Assembly: GCA_023853785.1 (NCBI GenBank)
Contig: JAJIRX010001011.1
Location: forward strand, 1-64,000
Source of the DNA: Psilocybe azurescens
Lineage: Eukaryota > Basidiomycota > Agaricomycetes > Agaricales > Agrocybaceae
Direction of reading: 5' to 3'
Length of the DNA: 64,000 bases
In this document: positions 11,430-23,156 of the stretch, one piece after another
Numbering within the stretch: position 1 is the first letter of the stretch
Layout: the number at the start of each line of letters is the position of its first letter
Translations under genes and position numbers: made by a program
Notes under the pieces: model-generated
The model's database searches: none
What the model saw: the letters and a program-made list of their open reading frames with translations, nothing else
Told to the model about the DNA's origin: nothing

Positions 11430-13870
11430 ATGGCAACCACCTCTTCCAAAACAAATCCATCCGCTTCGAGGCGAATTTCTGCGTCTTCTTCTCCTTCGCC
11501 CACAGTTTCATCAACACTACCACGAGGTGCCACAGCACGCTCAGCGGCGTCGCCCCGAATTTCTACTCTCAATGGTGCCAGTGTTAGGCGCCATACCATA
11601 TCAAAGAGTTCTTCTCCTGCTGTTGTAGGCAACGGAGATGTGCATGAGGCTTTAACAGCGTCACTTAAAGAGGAAACTGATCAGAAAGAACTGGTGTGTA
11701 GCTGATGAAGTGCCTAGCTTGTTCTATGAAATTAATCGATGCTTCACTGTCAGCTTCTTATCCAGGTCCAGGAGAAAGAACAGTTGCTGTCTAACTATGC
11801 CACCGAGAATAACAATCTCACGTTGGCCCTCGAGTGGTGCAGAGACCAGGCTCAACGAATTATATGCCGAGCAATCACGTTGGGAGACGGATCTGGCTCA
11901 GCGCATAGATATATCTGAGAAGCTTAGAGATCAAGTCCGTGAGTTAGAGAAGGAGAAACGAGACCTCCAGCGCAGGTACAACGAACAAGTGAGAATTTGT
12001 ATCATTCGACTGGCTGCATTTATTCAAATCGTTTTAGACAGCCACGTTTGAAGCTGAGCGACAAGCGTTTTATGACAATGAGCAACACCTTAAATCTCGA
12101 ATCCAATCCCTAACTCAAGCACGCAAACGAGTCGAGTCCTTGACGACCCGGGCGGAACCCGAGACGGAAGACGAGCAATTAGACGAAAGCGAACTCTCAT
12201 TCTCTGCTGTCAACCAAACCAAACCTGAGTCGACGCAGCCGGACTTTAATGATCCGGAGAGTGAACCTGCAGAAATGACCTCTCTCAGGCTTGAACTGTC
12301 GACCCTTTCAACGTCTTATTCCTCGTTGCAGAGTACTTTAATCCTGATGCAAACCCAGCTAGTCGATCTCAAACGAGTCAACCAAGAACTTCAGGAGGAA
12401 AACGAAAGTTATATGATTCTTCTCAGAGAGAAAACGCTCAGCGGGCAGTTCGACCTCATGCGACAGGTTGGGGGTGCGGGAAGTACTGACGATGACGCAT
12501 CCGACAACGACGAGCTGGACGATACTAGTGTCAGCAGCTTGAGTCATGGACGAAGCCAGTTAGATAGAGTCGATGAAGAAGAATCACTGGAAATTCTGGA
12601 CTCGGAGTTGCCTGGAAACATCTCTGATTCAGAAGAAGTCCCCCATCCGTCGCGTGGTTCTCGTCATAACAGACCAGAACGTAAGCGTACGTTGTCCTCC
12701 CATGGCGGCCGTGGGGAGTCACTGGCTGATCTTCCTATCACTGGACCTGGGCTTGATCTCGCCGCAGAACTAGGACGGGCAGAAAATAAAGATATCCTGG
12801 CGGGCAATCCTGTGGAGGATCGCGACCGCTCTAACAAGGGCAAGCGAAGCAAGAAAGGCTCAGATGGCTCCAGGTTGGCCCCTTCAGAGAGCGCTGGAAT
12901 TGAATCAAGTGCCTCAAATCCAGATCTCGATGCTCTTCGCACCGAAGTCAAATCTCTTAAAGATGCCAATAAAGCTCTTTCATTATATGCGTCCAAAATC
13001 ATTGACCGAATCATTGCGCAGGAAGGCTTCGAACATGTTCTGGCAATTGATTACGACAAAGAGCCGCAAACCCCATCAACAGCCATACCCCATCCGAATG
13101 CCTCCAAATTACCCTTTGGACAGAGCCTATCAAAGCAAAGGCCCCAATCAGTGATTATTGGACGATCTTCATCTAACCCATCCGCTGAAACCAGAAATGC
13201 TTCACCAAAATTATCGAAACCGGACCCTAAGGCCAAGCGAAGATCTCTCTCCTTTGATTGGACTTCGTTCTCCCTTTTCAATGGAGAGAAAAAACCTGAA
13301 GCATCTCCAAGCCTCAGACCGCTAACTCTGAAACCAGGATCTGTTCCTGTAACAGGAGCGCGAAAGTTGGATAATTTTGAAGATGAAGAGGACAGAAAAG
13401 AAAGAGAAAGACTCCATGCCACCATGAAATTGATGGGCATCCAACCCCCAGCCCAATCCCCAATGGGTTCTCCAACGCCGCCTTCTGTTGAACGGGTATT
13501 CACTGCACCTGCGAACTCGAACCCGAACCCGAACCCGACGCCCAAAAATAACCGCCGATTCTCTCTCTTTGGATCAAGGACCCCCGTGGAGAGTTCCGAT
13601 TCGGCATCTATTCACTCGACAACATCGTCTTTAGGACAGTTCAATCGCGTTTCTTCAGGTTTGACAGAAGAGGCTCTTGAACATGTGCAAGCGGAGAACT
13701 CTTTAGCAGCTCTGGATGCACGCGAACGTGATCTCAGTGTAGAGATTGCGAAAGGTTCAGGCGGTGGCTTCACTGAGATTGCACCTCGCGCAAGTAGGAG
13801 AGGCAGGAAGAGCGCAGGGAGCAGCGGCAGCACTGTGTGGAGTGCTGGAATGAGCGCTGGTGACGACTGA
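11430..13870 (+). CDS. Large coiled-coil, low-complexity protein of unknown function
   Basis: Not recognised as a named family. Seen: a Ser/Thr/Pro-rich N-terminus (MATTSSKTNPSASRRISASS); heptad-rich segments LREKLRDQVRELEKEK-like (read as ISEKLRDQVRELEKEKRDLQ) and TSLRLELSTLSTSYSSLQS; an acidic stretch DDDASDNDELDD; a block LDLAAELGRAENKDIL; a conserved-looking helix NKALSLYASKIIDRIIAQEG; RRSLSFDWTSFSLF; an Asn-Pro repeat (NSNPNPNPNPTP); and a basic tail RASRRGRKSAGSSGS. The arrangement suggests a cytoskeletal, trafficking or signalling scaffold, but that is inference. An intron follows DQKEL (about 11695-11764), another follows RRYNEQ, and a one-base shift near 11835 joins ATENNNLTLALE to SGAETRLNELYAEQ. 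Confidence 0.7.
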
Positions 13871-14135
13871 TACAACAGTCATGGAATGTCTTGCAGGGCA
13901 TAATATATGTACTACAACATCACATAAGGGAACAAGTCGTTTTCTTATATGCGGCTCAATTAGAAGATAGGTCAATTAATGTTATACCCGCACCAGCCTG
14001 GATTTGGCCAAGTTTTTATCACATATCTTAGATGATTCGCTGAGATTAGACTGCGTGCATATTGTCATAAGAGAAAGTCGATTGATGTTTTGACTCCGAA
14101 AGGTATGAAGAACGTGCGACGACGAGGTAACCGGC

Positions 14136-14914
14136 TTATTTTTCATTACCATGGGTCAACAAAGTATTCTGCGCATGAGTACGTATTGTGTGGAAAGGAT
14201 TAGAGGAGTATGCAGAGTTGCTTAGGATAAGAGGATGCCGCAAACGTTCAAGTTCCCTGGTTTGTGCAGTGAATCTCGATGAAACAGGGTAATAGAAGAA
14301 AATAACATACAATACTCTCTTCCTTTGACCTTTCGAAAGAGTGGAAGAAGCACTCTTTCCAATGGTACCGGGTTTTACAGCAGGCTTCGAAGTCTTTTCG
14401 ACATGGGAAGTACTAGCAGTTGTCGACATGGGTTCATCCTTCTGGACCGTTTCTTCATTCAGAGAGGCCAGTGCAGACTGCAAGTCTTCCAATCCTCCGG
14501 TAAGCTGCTCCTTTGCTTTGCGCTTTCGTCGTCGCTCATGGGATTTTGAAGCCTGATTAATACTAGGTTCCAACTCTTTCAAAAGGATTTAGGTTTTCCG
14601 CAATCTATAAATATCTCTAAGAAAACGACAAACTTTGCAAGAAAGCCTCGCGTTTTTCAATCTGCTTCGCTTTTTTACTTTGTTGAATCATAAGTTCCGG
14701 ACTTTCACGGGAAGCATCTTCAGCTTCAGCCGCACCCGTGAAATTCAGAGATCGCTAGTCATGGTTCGCGTCTGCAATTGGTACTTGTGGCAGTTTGGCC
14801 GAGGTATGATGTTTGCCTTGACGGGTTCTAGGTGCTTTAGGCTGGAGAACAATGATCAAGATATTGTTGCAGTAGATGTATGAGCAGAGCGATTCAGCAT
14901 TGGTAACTGACCAT
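14136..14914 (-). CDS. SLX9: SLX9-like ribosome biogenesis protein
   Basis: Small nucleolar protein of the 40S precursor export and processing pathway. Seen: a basic segment SKSHERRRKRKAKEQLTGGL followed by DLQSALASLNE; the C-terminal signature RLRHPLILSNSAYSSNPF then IRTHAQNTLL, which is strongly SLX9/FAM207-like; an upstream Lys-rich helix IQQSKKAKQIEKREAFLQSL. The best start is an ATG at 14912-14914 that is followed at once by a GTCAGT donor, with the acceptor before CCTAAAGCACC, giving MPKAPRTRQGKHHTSAKL. An in-frame TAG at 14755-14757 and a missing T near 14583 (GKPKSF to LKELEPS) interrupt it; both look like sequence errors, but the TAG is not explained by one homopolymer change. Confidence 0.75.
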
Positions 14915-15470
14915 TGGTGCAGTACTGAAAGGGAAGTAATAGTTAGATGACAATAGTGAAAAGCTAAATACACGCTGACCTTAGAGATTTAAATACATGT
15001 AAATGTTGGAGTAGGTGATAAAATCCTCGAAAACAAGTCCGATGTCGTGCCGGAGCAGTAGTCCACCAAGGGGTCGATCAGACCGGTAAGTCTTAAAAGA
15101 ACGCGTGAGAAAATTATTTTTAGTATGTAAATTGCAAGTGTAATAACTAATGAGAATACTACTAATAGGTTTGAGAATAAGTGTGCAGTGTGTACAATGA
15201 GTACCCTAAGTGCACCCTGCGCCACTGAGCAAGCGCAATATTTAGTAATGATATTACATCTACAGAAAAAAACGTTATGCGTTACAGAAGTTGCCGAAAG
15301 GCAGTTTGCCAGAATTGGGAATTCATAGAAATGTTGTGAATGTAGGATAAAGAAAAGTCTGTTGTACAAAGTTAGGGGGCTGATTTGGCCAGTCATGAAG
15401 GAGAAAATGTAAATATGAATGAGCGTTGTAATGTTGAAAGTCCGTGTGTCCGAGTTGAAGATCTGTGGCG
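14915..15470. other. Intergenic DNA between SLX9 and a membrane-protein gene
   Basis: AT-rich DNA holding the 3' end of the membrane-protein transcript and the SLX9 promoter. A minus-strand open frame of about 135 codons (14989-15396) is hydrophobic and starts MTGQISPLTLYNRLFFIL, but has no family resemblance and no neighbouring exon that extends it, so I do not call it a gene. Confidence 0.4.
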
Positions 15471-16940
15471 TTATGGCCGTCGTAAACCAACAGGATGTGC
15501 TGGGTGATATTTGACCTTCTCAAATACTCGATACAGACTAATGACGAGGTTTGTGCAGTATGCAATAAGGCCAACCCCGACGAGGCAGATTAAAGACAGT
15601 TGTCGGTCACATATTTGATCACCTAGGCTGCCGTCAAAGCCTGGAACATTTTCTGGGGGCCGAGGTAATTGATTGTACCACGACGTCGCAGACTCCGATG
15701 CGCATGGTATGAGGGAAGTGAAGAAATTATCGAAGCAAAGTGATAGCGCAGCAGACCAGGCACAAATGAAGAGAACCTCAGATAAAGTGTGAGCAAGCTT
15801 GGCCGATGTTCGCCACAGACCCAACGGGCGGCCAAAATATTCGAGCTGCACGCGGAGGTTGCTTGAGTTTTGATCAGACAAAAGAGTAAACGAGCGTACA
15901 TAGATAGCCGCCATGACATGGATTAGGGTCAAGGGGGCAAATATGATCACCACTGTACTAATAAATATTCGAGACAATAAGCAACGGCGCTTTATGTACT
16001 GGGATCAAACGACTCGAACTTACGGAGAGCTGCCGACAGCACCTGCTGCACTATGCCTGAATTCAATCTTTCTAATTTGAATGGCCATACCAAGTGCGGC
16101 GGTTGTGAATGTGATGTTGATGAATCTGAAGAGCTGAGGGAAAATGTTAAAAGGATGACCACTATTCGATGGGATGAGCACGCACTAATGGGACATAGGT
16201 ATTCACTAGAATGAATGAGCGAATCTGTTTTCTTCGTAGAGCCCATCCCGAGAGGTCTTTAGGGGATGTGTTTGAATGATCTTCTTCGTAGTCACTCGAT
16301 CCATCGTCTCGCGAATGACGTGAAGGACCCTGCGCTGCCGCTCTAGCTGACCATGGAGTGTCCCAACCTGGGGTGTTGGCATGTGCCATGGTATATGGCA
16401 TCGACGTCTGAGCGGGCATCGGAATCGACATATGATTGGGTGGCTCAGTCGTGTGCTCCTTCTCCTTTCTCCTTCTCCTTTCGCAGGAAGGTCGACCCCT
16501 CTCGCTGGGTCGCAGACGCAGGCATCCACGACAGTGATATATCTCGGAAACTTTTCCTTTCTATTCTCGGAGAAGGAGGTAGGAGATTGAAGGCCTCTTG
16601 GCGAGTGCGCGGAAGGGTGAATGTCCACCATCTGGAAGTACCCTCTGCAGGACCAGATTGAAAGGAGGCTGTATCGGAGACATGGGATTCTGTGGGATGA
16701 TGGTGCGGGCCTTGAGAGTCGGAGGGCGCCTGCTCTTTTGGCGAGGGTGGTTCATCGCGAGCCCATGCTATAGAAGAAATGAATGAGATAATAAAGAGAT
16801 TTTTGGGAAAACGCACGCGGGGAAGTGACTACGGTGGTGATAGGAGGGGGCGGTCTGTGGAAGCTGCGAAGGCTAGTAGTATGGTTGAGGCTAGTTGTAG
16901 AGGGCAGGGAGGGAGGAGGAATGCGGGAGGACGTGGACAT
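15471..16940 (-). CDS. Fungal membrane protein with about four helices, function unknown
   Basis: Not recognised by name. Start MSTSSRIPPPSLPSTTS at 16938-16940, a Ser/Pro-rich cytosolic N-terminus, then an intron (donor GTGCGT, acceptor TATAG) into WARDEPPSPKEQAPSDSQGP. A basic block TLPRTRQEAFNLLPPSPRIE precedes the membrane part. Helices: FRFINITFTTAALGMAIQIR, VVIIFAPLTLIHVMAAIYVR, VLFICAWSAALSLCFDNFF and LSLICLVGVGLIAYCTNLVI. Introns fall after NTYVPL and after AAGAVGSSP. A one-base shift lies in the purine-rich stretch near 16460-16480. The architecture (long disordered head, four C-terminal helices) recalls fungal lipid-signalling regulators such as Srf1, but I cannot support that from sequence. 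It shares a 103-base intergenic region with the NIP30 homologue. Confidence 0.7.
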
Positions 16941-17043
16941 GAAGAGAGAGACAGCGGGACAGGTCTGCCAAGAACAAATCACTCAAAAGGCAATCAATCA
17001 CCGCCCTTTACACCGACCCACCACAATCACAATCACAAGCACA

Positions 17044-17979
17044 ATGGAAGAATCCCTAATACCCTCCCTCTCCGAAGGCGTCGTCGGCTCTCGCTTCATC
17101 ACTGAGGATGAGGTCGACACTGCCAAACAGCGCCGCGAAGAACAATGGAAGGCCGCCTACGCCAGGTCCGTTCTCCTTGTTCTCTTATTTGTCTGCAGGT
17201 CCAACCATCAGCCCCAAACTTCTAGGCTCGGCCAAGAACCTCCACCACCACAACAAGAAGAGGTCTATGACGGTAGATCCCTTGCAGAAGTGAGTATGCC
17301 CATACACTCACCTCTAGCCATGTCGTATTCACTTCCTGCTGTTGGTTTCGATATAACGCATAGAAACTCGCTGCTAACAGGGTGAGTCTTGTTCGTCGCA
17401 ATCATGTTATTTTACTCCATAATCTTTCCAGGTAGCAAAGCAAGAAGAATGGGAAGAGAAGACCAAGCTGGGTCAGCTCCTACTTTCTGTATTTCTGCGG
17501 GCCGTTCATTTATCTTCTATGCTCTAGCCAATCAGTTCCGTGCTCTGGAAGAGGATGAGATTATGTTCTTGGATTCAATCCGAGAACGGCAAGAGGAGGA
17601 GGAGCGACAACGCAAAGAAAAAGATGGAGAAGAAGTAAGGAACTTCAAAGAGTGCGTTCTCTAATCCATATAATCTCTAAAGATCCCACTCATTTTGGAT
17701 GGGATGAAAAGAGCAGTTGCAGCTCGAACAAGTTCCGTCAATCCACCCCCAACAATATCGACCCAGTCCGCGACCGCTTCAGCTTCGACAATCAAGGCTA
17801 AGGCTCCTTTCCCCAAGAAAGATATCAAGAAGGGTTTGAAGGGTGTCGTGGTCAAGAAAAAGGCTAAGCCTACTGTTCCTAGCGACCCTGTCCCCGCAAA
17901 GTCACAGCCTGCAAAAGAGCACAGTGACGACGAATCACTCCCGAATGCAAAACGGAGAAAAATAAGGGAGGAACCATGA
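17044..17979 (+). CDS. NIP30/FAM192A (PSME3IP1) domain protein
   Basis: Nuclear protein family whose human member binds the PA28-gamma proteasome activator. Seen: GSRFITEDEVDTAKQRREEQ, the family signature opening; EEVYDGRSLAEKLAANR; VAKQEEWEEKTKL; then NQFRALEEDEIMFLDSIRER with an acidic-basic helix QEEEERQRKEKDGEE. These match the NIP30 domain in order. The Lys-rich tail KKDIKKGLKGVVVKKKAKP and NAKRRKIREEP look like nuclear localisation signals. Five exons or more; the last intron is 17635-17682 (48 bases), joining GEE to IPLILDGMKRAVAAR. Whether fungi use it with a proteasome activator is unknown. Confidence 0.85.
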
Positions 17980-18074
17980 AGCAATTCTTATAGGCATGTA
18001 GATTGTATAATACCATACAATAAGACAATAGCTTCATTACTATCCAAGACCAAAACCACGTATGCGCTCTATTT

Positions 18075-19717
18075 TCACCGTCGAGTCGTAGATGTGGGTG
18101 TTGGTGTCCATCGTACGTGTTCCAGATCTCTCTCTTTACCCTTGACGCCTATGTCCCAGCCCGCTTCTCGCTCCATAGCCTCCGCTCTTCTACTTGCCGC
18201 GGTTCTTTGCAGCAGTCGACGTGCGGCTGGTGTTAGATTGCCAGCGGCCTCTGTCCGTCGAGGAGTCCATGAGGGTGGAGCCATATTTCCTTTCTTTCCC
18301 AGGACAGATGATTTGGCCGTGCGTGGTGTACGAGCTGAAGGACCAAGTTTTTCGGCTTTCATCCGCAAGCTTTTGGACGCACTATCAGATAACTTGTGAG
18401 AGATTGCCTCTCTCGCAGAAATGTCAGGCATGTGGAAAGGCGTCCGTAAATCAGCAGGGTCGCCTGTCTGGCTGATAATTCTAGGTGTTGAATTGAGTGT
18501 TCCCCATGTCATGAGTTGTTTCAAGGCGGTTGGGCCTAATTCAGCCGGTGTAGGAGATGGAAGATTGGGAATAAGAGAGAATCCTCTTTCCTTCGACGAA
18601 CTGGGATGATCTAACATACAGTGAGATTGAGGCAAGACCATTTAAAGGAGAATTCGACCTACAGGGTGTTCCAGTAATTGCAGCATTAATGCGGCTTCTA
18701 GTAGGGCTTGGAGGTTCTGAAAGTGGCCGAGAGTCCCCAGCTTCATGTCCTTGTTCAGATAGTCGTGTGCTTGAATAATTTACGGATTTGGCATTTGCTC
18801 CATCATTATCAGAAGTAGGCCTGGGGTCATATGGTGTGCTATCCGCGTCTGGGGAGAACATAAGGGAGTTACGGGCCTATGAATCAAACTTCGGTCTAGT
18901 GCATAATTACATTGAAGTCTTCGAATAAATACCTTGAATTTCCACCCATCCACTCCAGCTTCTCGTTTGTCTTTCTGGGGAGCCATCACATCGAGAGGCG
19001 GCTCCTCAGATGCGTCCTTGGAACGAAGTACAATTTTAGAATTGCTATCGTGCTCCTCTTTGGAGCTCTCATCTCCCCCAGTCAAAAGCCCTGCTGGCTT
19101 GGGTGCCTCGATGGTAAACTTCTCCCGGACACCTGGCACGGTGGCTGGTTCAATCAGCAAAGTTTCCCTGTTCTCAATCATCTTGGCCCTTTGGTCTTCA
19201 ACCCGTTTCTGCGCATTCCAAGCCCACGCCCATTTCTCTTTGCGCACTCGGTTCTCTTCATCAAGAATTTGGGTGAAGCTCGAGTTGTCTTCAGAGGTAT
19301 ATCGAGCTTGGAAGGTATCAAGGTTCATATCTGTGTCGTATCGTGCGCGCTTCTGCGCTGGTTCTCCACGTGGAGGACCCAGAGGTGTCTCGGAGCCCGT
19401 TCCAAAAGGTGTCCTTGATGGTGTTTGTGATCCAGTCCATCCCTGAGCAGACGCTAGTGGTGTAAAGCTTATTTCTCTAGCCGTCGTACTGAAGCGTTGA
19501 TTAGTCGGGGGTCGCGTGTCTCCAGCGCATCGAGGTAGCCATTAGTGGCATCAAGGTGTACCAACGACGGAAAGAAGTCTCTAGCAATGATTTTGGAAAG
19601 AGCCTCTGTATACTCTTCCTCCTCAAGGACTACTTGACGATTAAGAGAGCGTTCAGGCTGTGAAGATGAGGATTGCATAGAGGTGGAGAACATGTAGTAC
19701 TTTCCAAGAATGGACAT
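18075..19717 (-). CDS. ESS2/DGCR14-family nuclear protein
   Basis: Spliceosome-associated nuclear protein (human ES2, S. pombe Bis1). Seen: the family N-terminus VVLEEEEYTEALSKIIARDF followed by FPSLVHLDATNGYLDALETR; RYTSEDNSSFTQILDEENR; EKWAWAWNAQKRVEDQR; VDGWKFKARNSLMFSPDADS across an intron at 18877-18932; YHPSSSKERGFSLIPNLPSP across an intron at 18611-18662; LMTWGTLNSTPRII; and a C-terminal basic block LTPAARRLLQRTAASRR. The start is the ATG at 19715-19717. One base is missing near 19491-19507, where LIN must continue as QRFSTTAREISFTPLASAQG. Family call is secure. Confidence 0.9.
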
Positions 19718-20033
19718 GATTTGTTCGAGTCAGTATATTGGCGTGGGACTTTCTTCGCCACCTTGAGAGATAATACAAGAATCATAAAGGTCGTATACAA
19801 ATGGTGTGGTTTTCCAACATTAAGGTAGACAAGGGATTGTGAATATATAGATTGAAATATCGGAGAAGGGAGAAAATATAACTAGGGAGTGTGATGCGCA
19901 TGAAGTGATGCAATGATATTACTGATAAAGCTTTCCACTTTATATCCGAATCTGCAAAAGAACGTGTAGAGGAGGAGGTATTCAAGATCTTACCAGAAGA
20001 GATTCGGGTTAGCATTAGGTGGAAATTATGAGC
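19718..20033. other. Intergenic DNA between ESS2 and NudE
   Basis: AT-rich DNA of about 315 bases containing the ESS2 promoter and the 3' end of the NudE transcript. A short minus-strand frame near 19782-20015 has no family match. Confidence 0.4.
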
Positions 20034-22175
20034 TTAGTTCAAGATCTTTGAGGTCGAGCGCATTTGTGCTGCTAGGTTCCCCTCCCCACTCTTGCGCCCG
20101 GTGAAACCTCCGCTCGGTCGTCCTATCCGACTTTTGGAAAGGAGCGATATAGAAGAAATACCAGATGAAGAGGATGGAACTCTCGAGCTAGGTCGAATGG
20201 TTACATTTGCTGACAAGTCGTCTGGTAGCCCAGGAAGTGCCTTCGAAACCTCAGGAGATATAGCTCGGGTAGTGGATTTAGGATATCCTGTCATAGTTAT
20301 CGGCCGTTCGCGCACTGTCCGAGGAAGTGGTGGAACTGGGGCCACTGGACTTTTTCCGAGTGAAGAACGTTTCAATTGGTTGTAAGCACTTGAGGTACCG
20401 GGGCCTGTGGATCGTTTCATAGAAGAGGTAGGTGCATATGTGCTGCTAGAGGGCTTCGGTAAGAATGTTGGTGTTTGTGGCCGGGAAGCTGAAGATGCCG
20501 ACGAAGAAGTTCCTCCTGATAGCCTGGAAATTGGTCGGCGCAAGCCTGTGCTTGCTGCCATTGGATTCATTAGTCCAGTGCTAAGAGAAGGTGATGTTGG
20601 GCGGTGAATAGCAGAAGCAGTTGGACGGAAGGCTGTCGGTGCGTTTGGATTCGAAATTCTGCGTTTCTCTTTAGCCCGTTTAGCTTCTTTTTCTGAGGGG
20701 GAGGGAGAGTCTTCCATTATGAGAACCCATCCAGATGAATCGCCAGTATCCTTTTTGGAATGAACATCCGATCCACTGTCGTTACTCAGTCGCGATTCGG
20801 CAGATTTTCTCTGGGATTCCAAGCTCGTCTTTGCAGTGGAGGCATTGGATGGTGAAGAGGAAGAGCTTGCTCCATTTATCGGGGTGAATGGACTTATGCT
20901 TGGTGTAAAGCTCTGACGTCCAGTTATGCTCACCATACGCAGTCGGGGAACCCGAGTGTGAATCTTTTGTTCTAAATTACGCACTCTTGCGCGCATATCT
21001 GATACCATTTGAACGCCTTTATTCTTGGCGACAGATCCGGTGGATGATGTCGTGCTCATTGATGTTGGATTGCGCGAGGTTGGAGGTTTAACTAAGGTGC
21101 GGGGACTTGATGTAGAAGGAGAGGAGAATGAAGGAAGGGTAGACCGAATCATATTAGAGGAGTTCCTCAAAGGAGTGGGTTTTTCTTGTTGAGATACACG
21201 AGGCATAAAGGGAGATGGCACTGCAGGACGCGACAACGACGCCTTTGGGGTTGTAAGAACATTGGCAGGTGATTCAAAAGGTGGTAATATGTCGTTCAAA
21301 TCGATGGTAGATGGAGGGGTTGTTTGGAGCAGATCGTCGGTCGAGAGAATAGACCGTCGTGAATCTTCCGTTCTAGCTAAGGAAGAAGACGAGCTATGTC
21401 TTGAATTGTATGATTTCAATTGATCTTTCAGAATGGAGATTTCAACATTGGCGTCTAAATGTTGAATGAGTAACAGAAATAAAAGTTAGTAAGGGGTCGA
21501 AAGAATTACCTCTCAATTCATCTTTAAGCCGCTGCGTGTCTTCTTCGAGAGCGGCCTTTTCCAATAACTCATGTTCGAGGAGAATCTTTTCTTCTAAGGC
21601 TTTTGAGTATTTAGCCTCCATATCCGCCAAACTCGACGAGACTGCACGTTCATTTCGTTCCAAGTCGTCATTTCCCATCTCCAATTCCCTAAGATGTACT
21701 TTGGTTTTTTGATGTTCCTGTCGTAATTGATCCAACTCTCGCTGTAGAGAGGTTGTCGTGGTATTGTGTGTCGTTTGAAGCGAAATGAACTTGCCCTAAG
21801 AAAAGGGTCAAAGTCAATTAGGAGAGACGTGCCATTGCACGGGATTCACGCACCTTCCATTCATCGCGCTCATGCTCTGCCCTGGCGACTTTGGTCTGAA
21901 GTTCTTGCTGCGACTTTTCCGTTCGTTGAAGCTCGCTTTCCAATTCGGCCTCCAGCTCTTTACTAGCTTGATGGAATTCGTCGAGCTCAGTTCGGGTTTC
22001 TGACAGCATATCAAGGACCTGATGCAGGGTTGAGGAAACAAGGAATACTTTATGGGAAGGAAAGAAATCACCTCATTATACTTCTCGCGCCAATCCGTAT
22101 TCGAAGAGTATCTAATCAAGGATTAAGCGTTAAATTGGGTGTGGGGATGCAACTAAGGGCACACGAACCCGACAT
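20034..22175 (-). CDS. nudE: NudE-type nuclear distribution protein
   Basis: Cytoplasmic dynein regulator that works with Lis1 in nuclear migration and spindle function. Seen: a long N-terminal coiled coil beginning SNTDWREKYNEVLDMLSETR, then TELDEFHQASKELEAELESE (the NudE LIS1-binding type segment), LDQLRQEHQKTKVHLRELEM and DANVEISILKDQLKSYNSRH; followed by a Ser/Pro-rich, disordered C-terminal half with QMVSDMRARVRNLEQKIHTR. The best start is an 11-base exon (22165-22175, MSGS) spliced over 22112-22164, which gives an in-frame MSGSYSSNTDW. Further introns follow YNE, DEWK and LKDELR. No frameshift is needed in the long C-terminal exon 20034-21437. Confidence 0.85.
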
Positions 22176-22421
22176 TATTGTCGTCAAGAGATATATGTCG
22201 ATCCTTACGAAGGGCGTCTGTAGCGGATAGAACAGCGGTCATGTTGAGGCCTAGTTGCTTGCGAGACCGGTCTCGCAGCAAAGGTGGCAGCAGTGGTTGA
22301 GGACAAAGTTGCAAGTTTGGAAGACTGTTGATCACACCATTACCATTTTGGGCGACATCCAACTCGGAGGCAACCTTTGATATTATAAACAAACTAAATT
22401 CACATTTTAATAGTACTAGTA

Positions 22422-23156
22422 CTACGGCATATCTAAAGGCTTTGCGCATTTTCTCTTTTCGATTCTTCCTGTTTTCGGGCATCGCATCTCCTGCCATGAT
22501 ACAGGCTCCAATGTCGCTCCTATGAAATTTAAAGTCGTGAATAAGTGGCTCGCGAGAACTCGACCGGCCCAATTTACCAGCCTCGCTTGTCGCAAAGATA
22601 ACCCCAAGATCATTGCGAGCAGTGGTGACAAAATAGCTGCGAGCATCTCCGAGTGATATCTGTATTTAATATACAATGTGAAATAAGAAAAAGCGTGTCT
22701 TGAATCCAAAGGCGACCAAAACTCACAACTTGGGCACGCACGACATCACCGCCTCGGAACGAATCTCCTATTTTGACGCGATCCTTCTCTGTGGCGCGGA
22801 CGTCCTGGCTGCGTATGACGCCAGTAAACTCCTCGCCTGCGGAAGAGGGACGCCATCGACGACGGTGATGGATATCAGGGCTTGTAGCGGTGACAAGCGC
22901 GTAACAAAACCAATGACAATGGAACCCGGGATGGGGGTATGAGGCTGGACCCGGGGAACAGTCAGGGTCTGTAGATAGATGAGACCAAATGGCGATCTTG
23001 TGAGCAGAGAGGACGACGAACGGAACCCTCAAAGCGTGGTGTGCCCAGCAAGCTGGCGCGAATGACACCATGTTTCTCGTAGACGCCAGGACCGAGCTGG
23101 GAGGCGGGGGCTCTGGCAGGGAGGGGGACAGGCTGACCAGGCAGAAGAGAGCGCAT
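22422..23156 (-). CDS. CSL4: Exosome component CSL4
   Basis: Cap subunit of the RNA exosome, nuclear and cytoplasmic. Seen: [19 protein letters not shown] and [20 protein letters not shown] at the N-terminus; [20 protein letters not shown] and [19 protein letters not shown] opening the S1-type RNA-binding domain; [20 protein letters not shown] and [14 protein letters not shown] within it; [20 protein letters not shown]; and the C-terminal zinc-ribbon-like [17 protein letters not shown]. Three introns split the gene; one joins EAG to [12 protein letters not shown] base is missing near 22838-22843 (PLP to AGEEFTG). It starts head to head with pyruvate dehydrogenase E2, 164 bases apart. Confidence 0.92.

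Noticed and set aside
13051..13545. Minus-strand frame of 164 codons
   Set aside because: Antisense shadow of the coiled-coil gene; Gly/Phe repeats reflect the Asn-Pro hexamer read backwards.
13505..13545. Telomere-like CCCGAA hexamer repeat
   Set aside because: Only about four units, in frame and coding Asn-Pro; internal to a gene.
14989..15396. Hydrophobic 135-codon minus frame
   Set aside because: No recognisable family, and AT-rich DNA readily gives hydrophobic frames.
16454..16487. CTCCTT-rich tract as a promoter element
   Set aside because: It is inside the coding strand of the membrane-protein gene, coding a Lys/Glu stretch, and marks a probable indel site.
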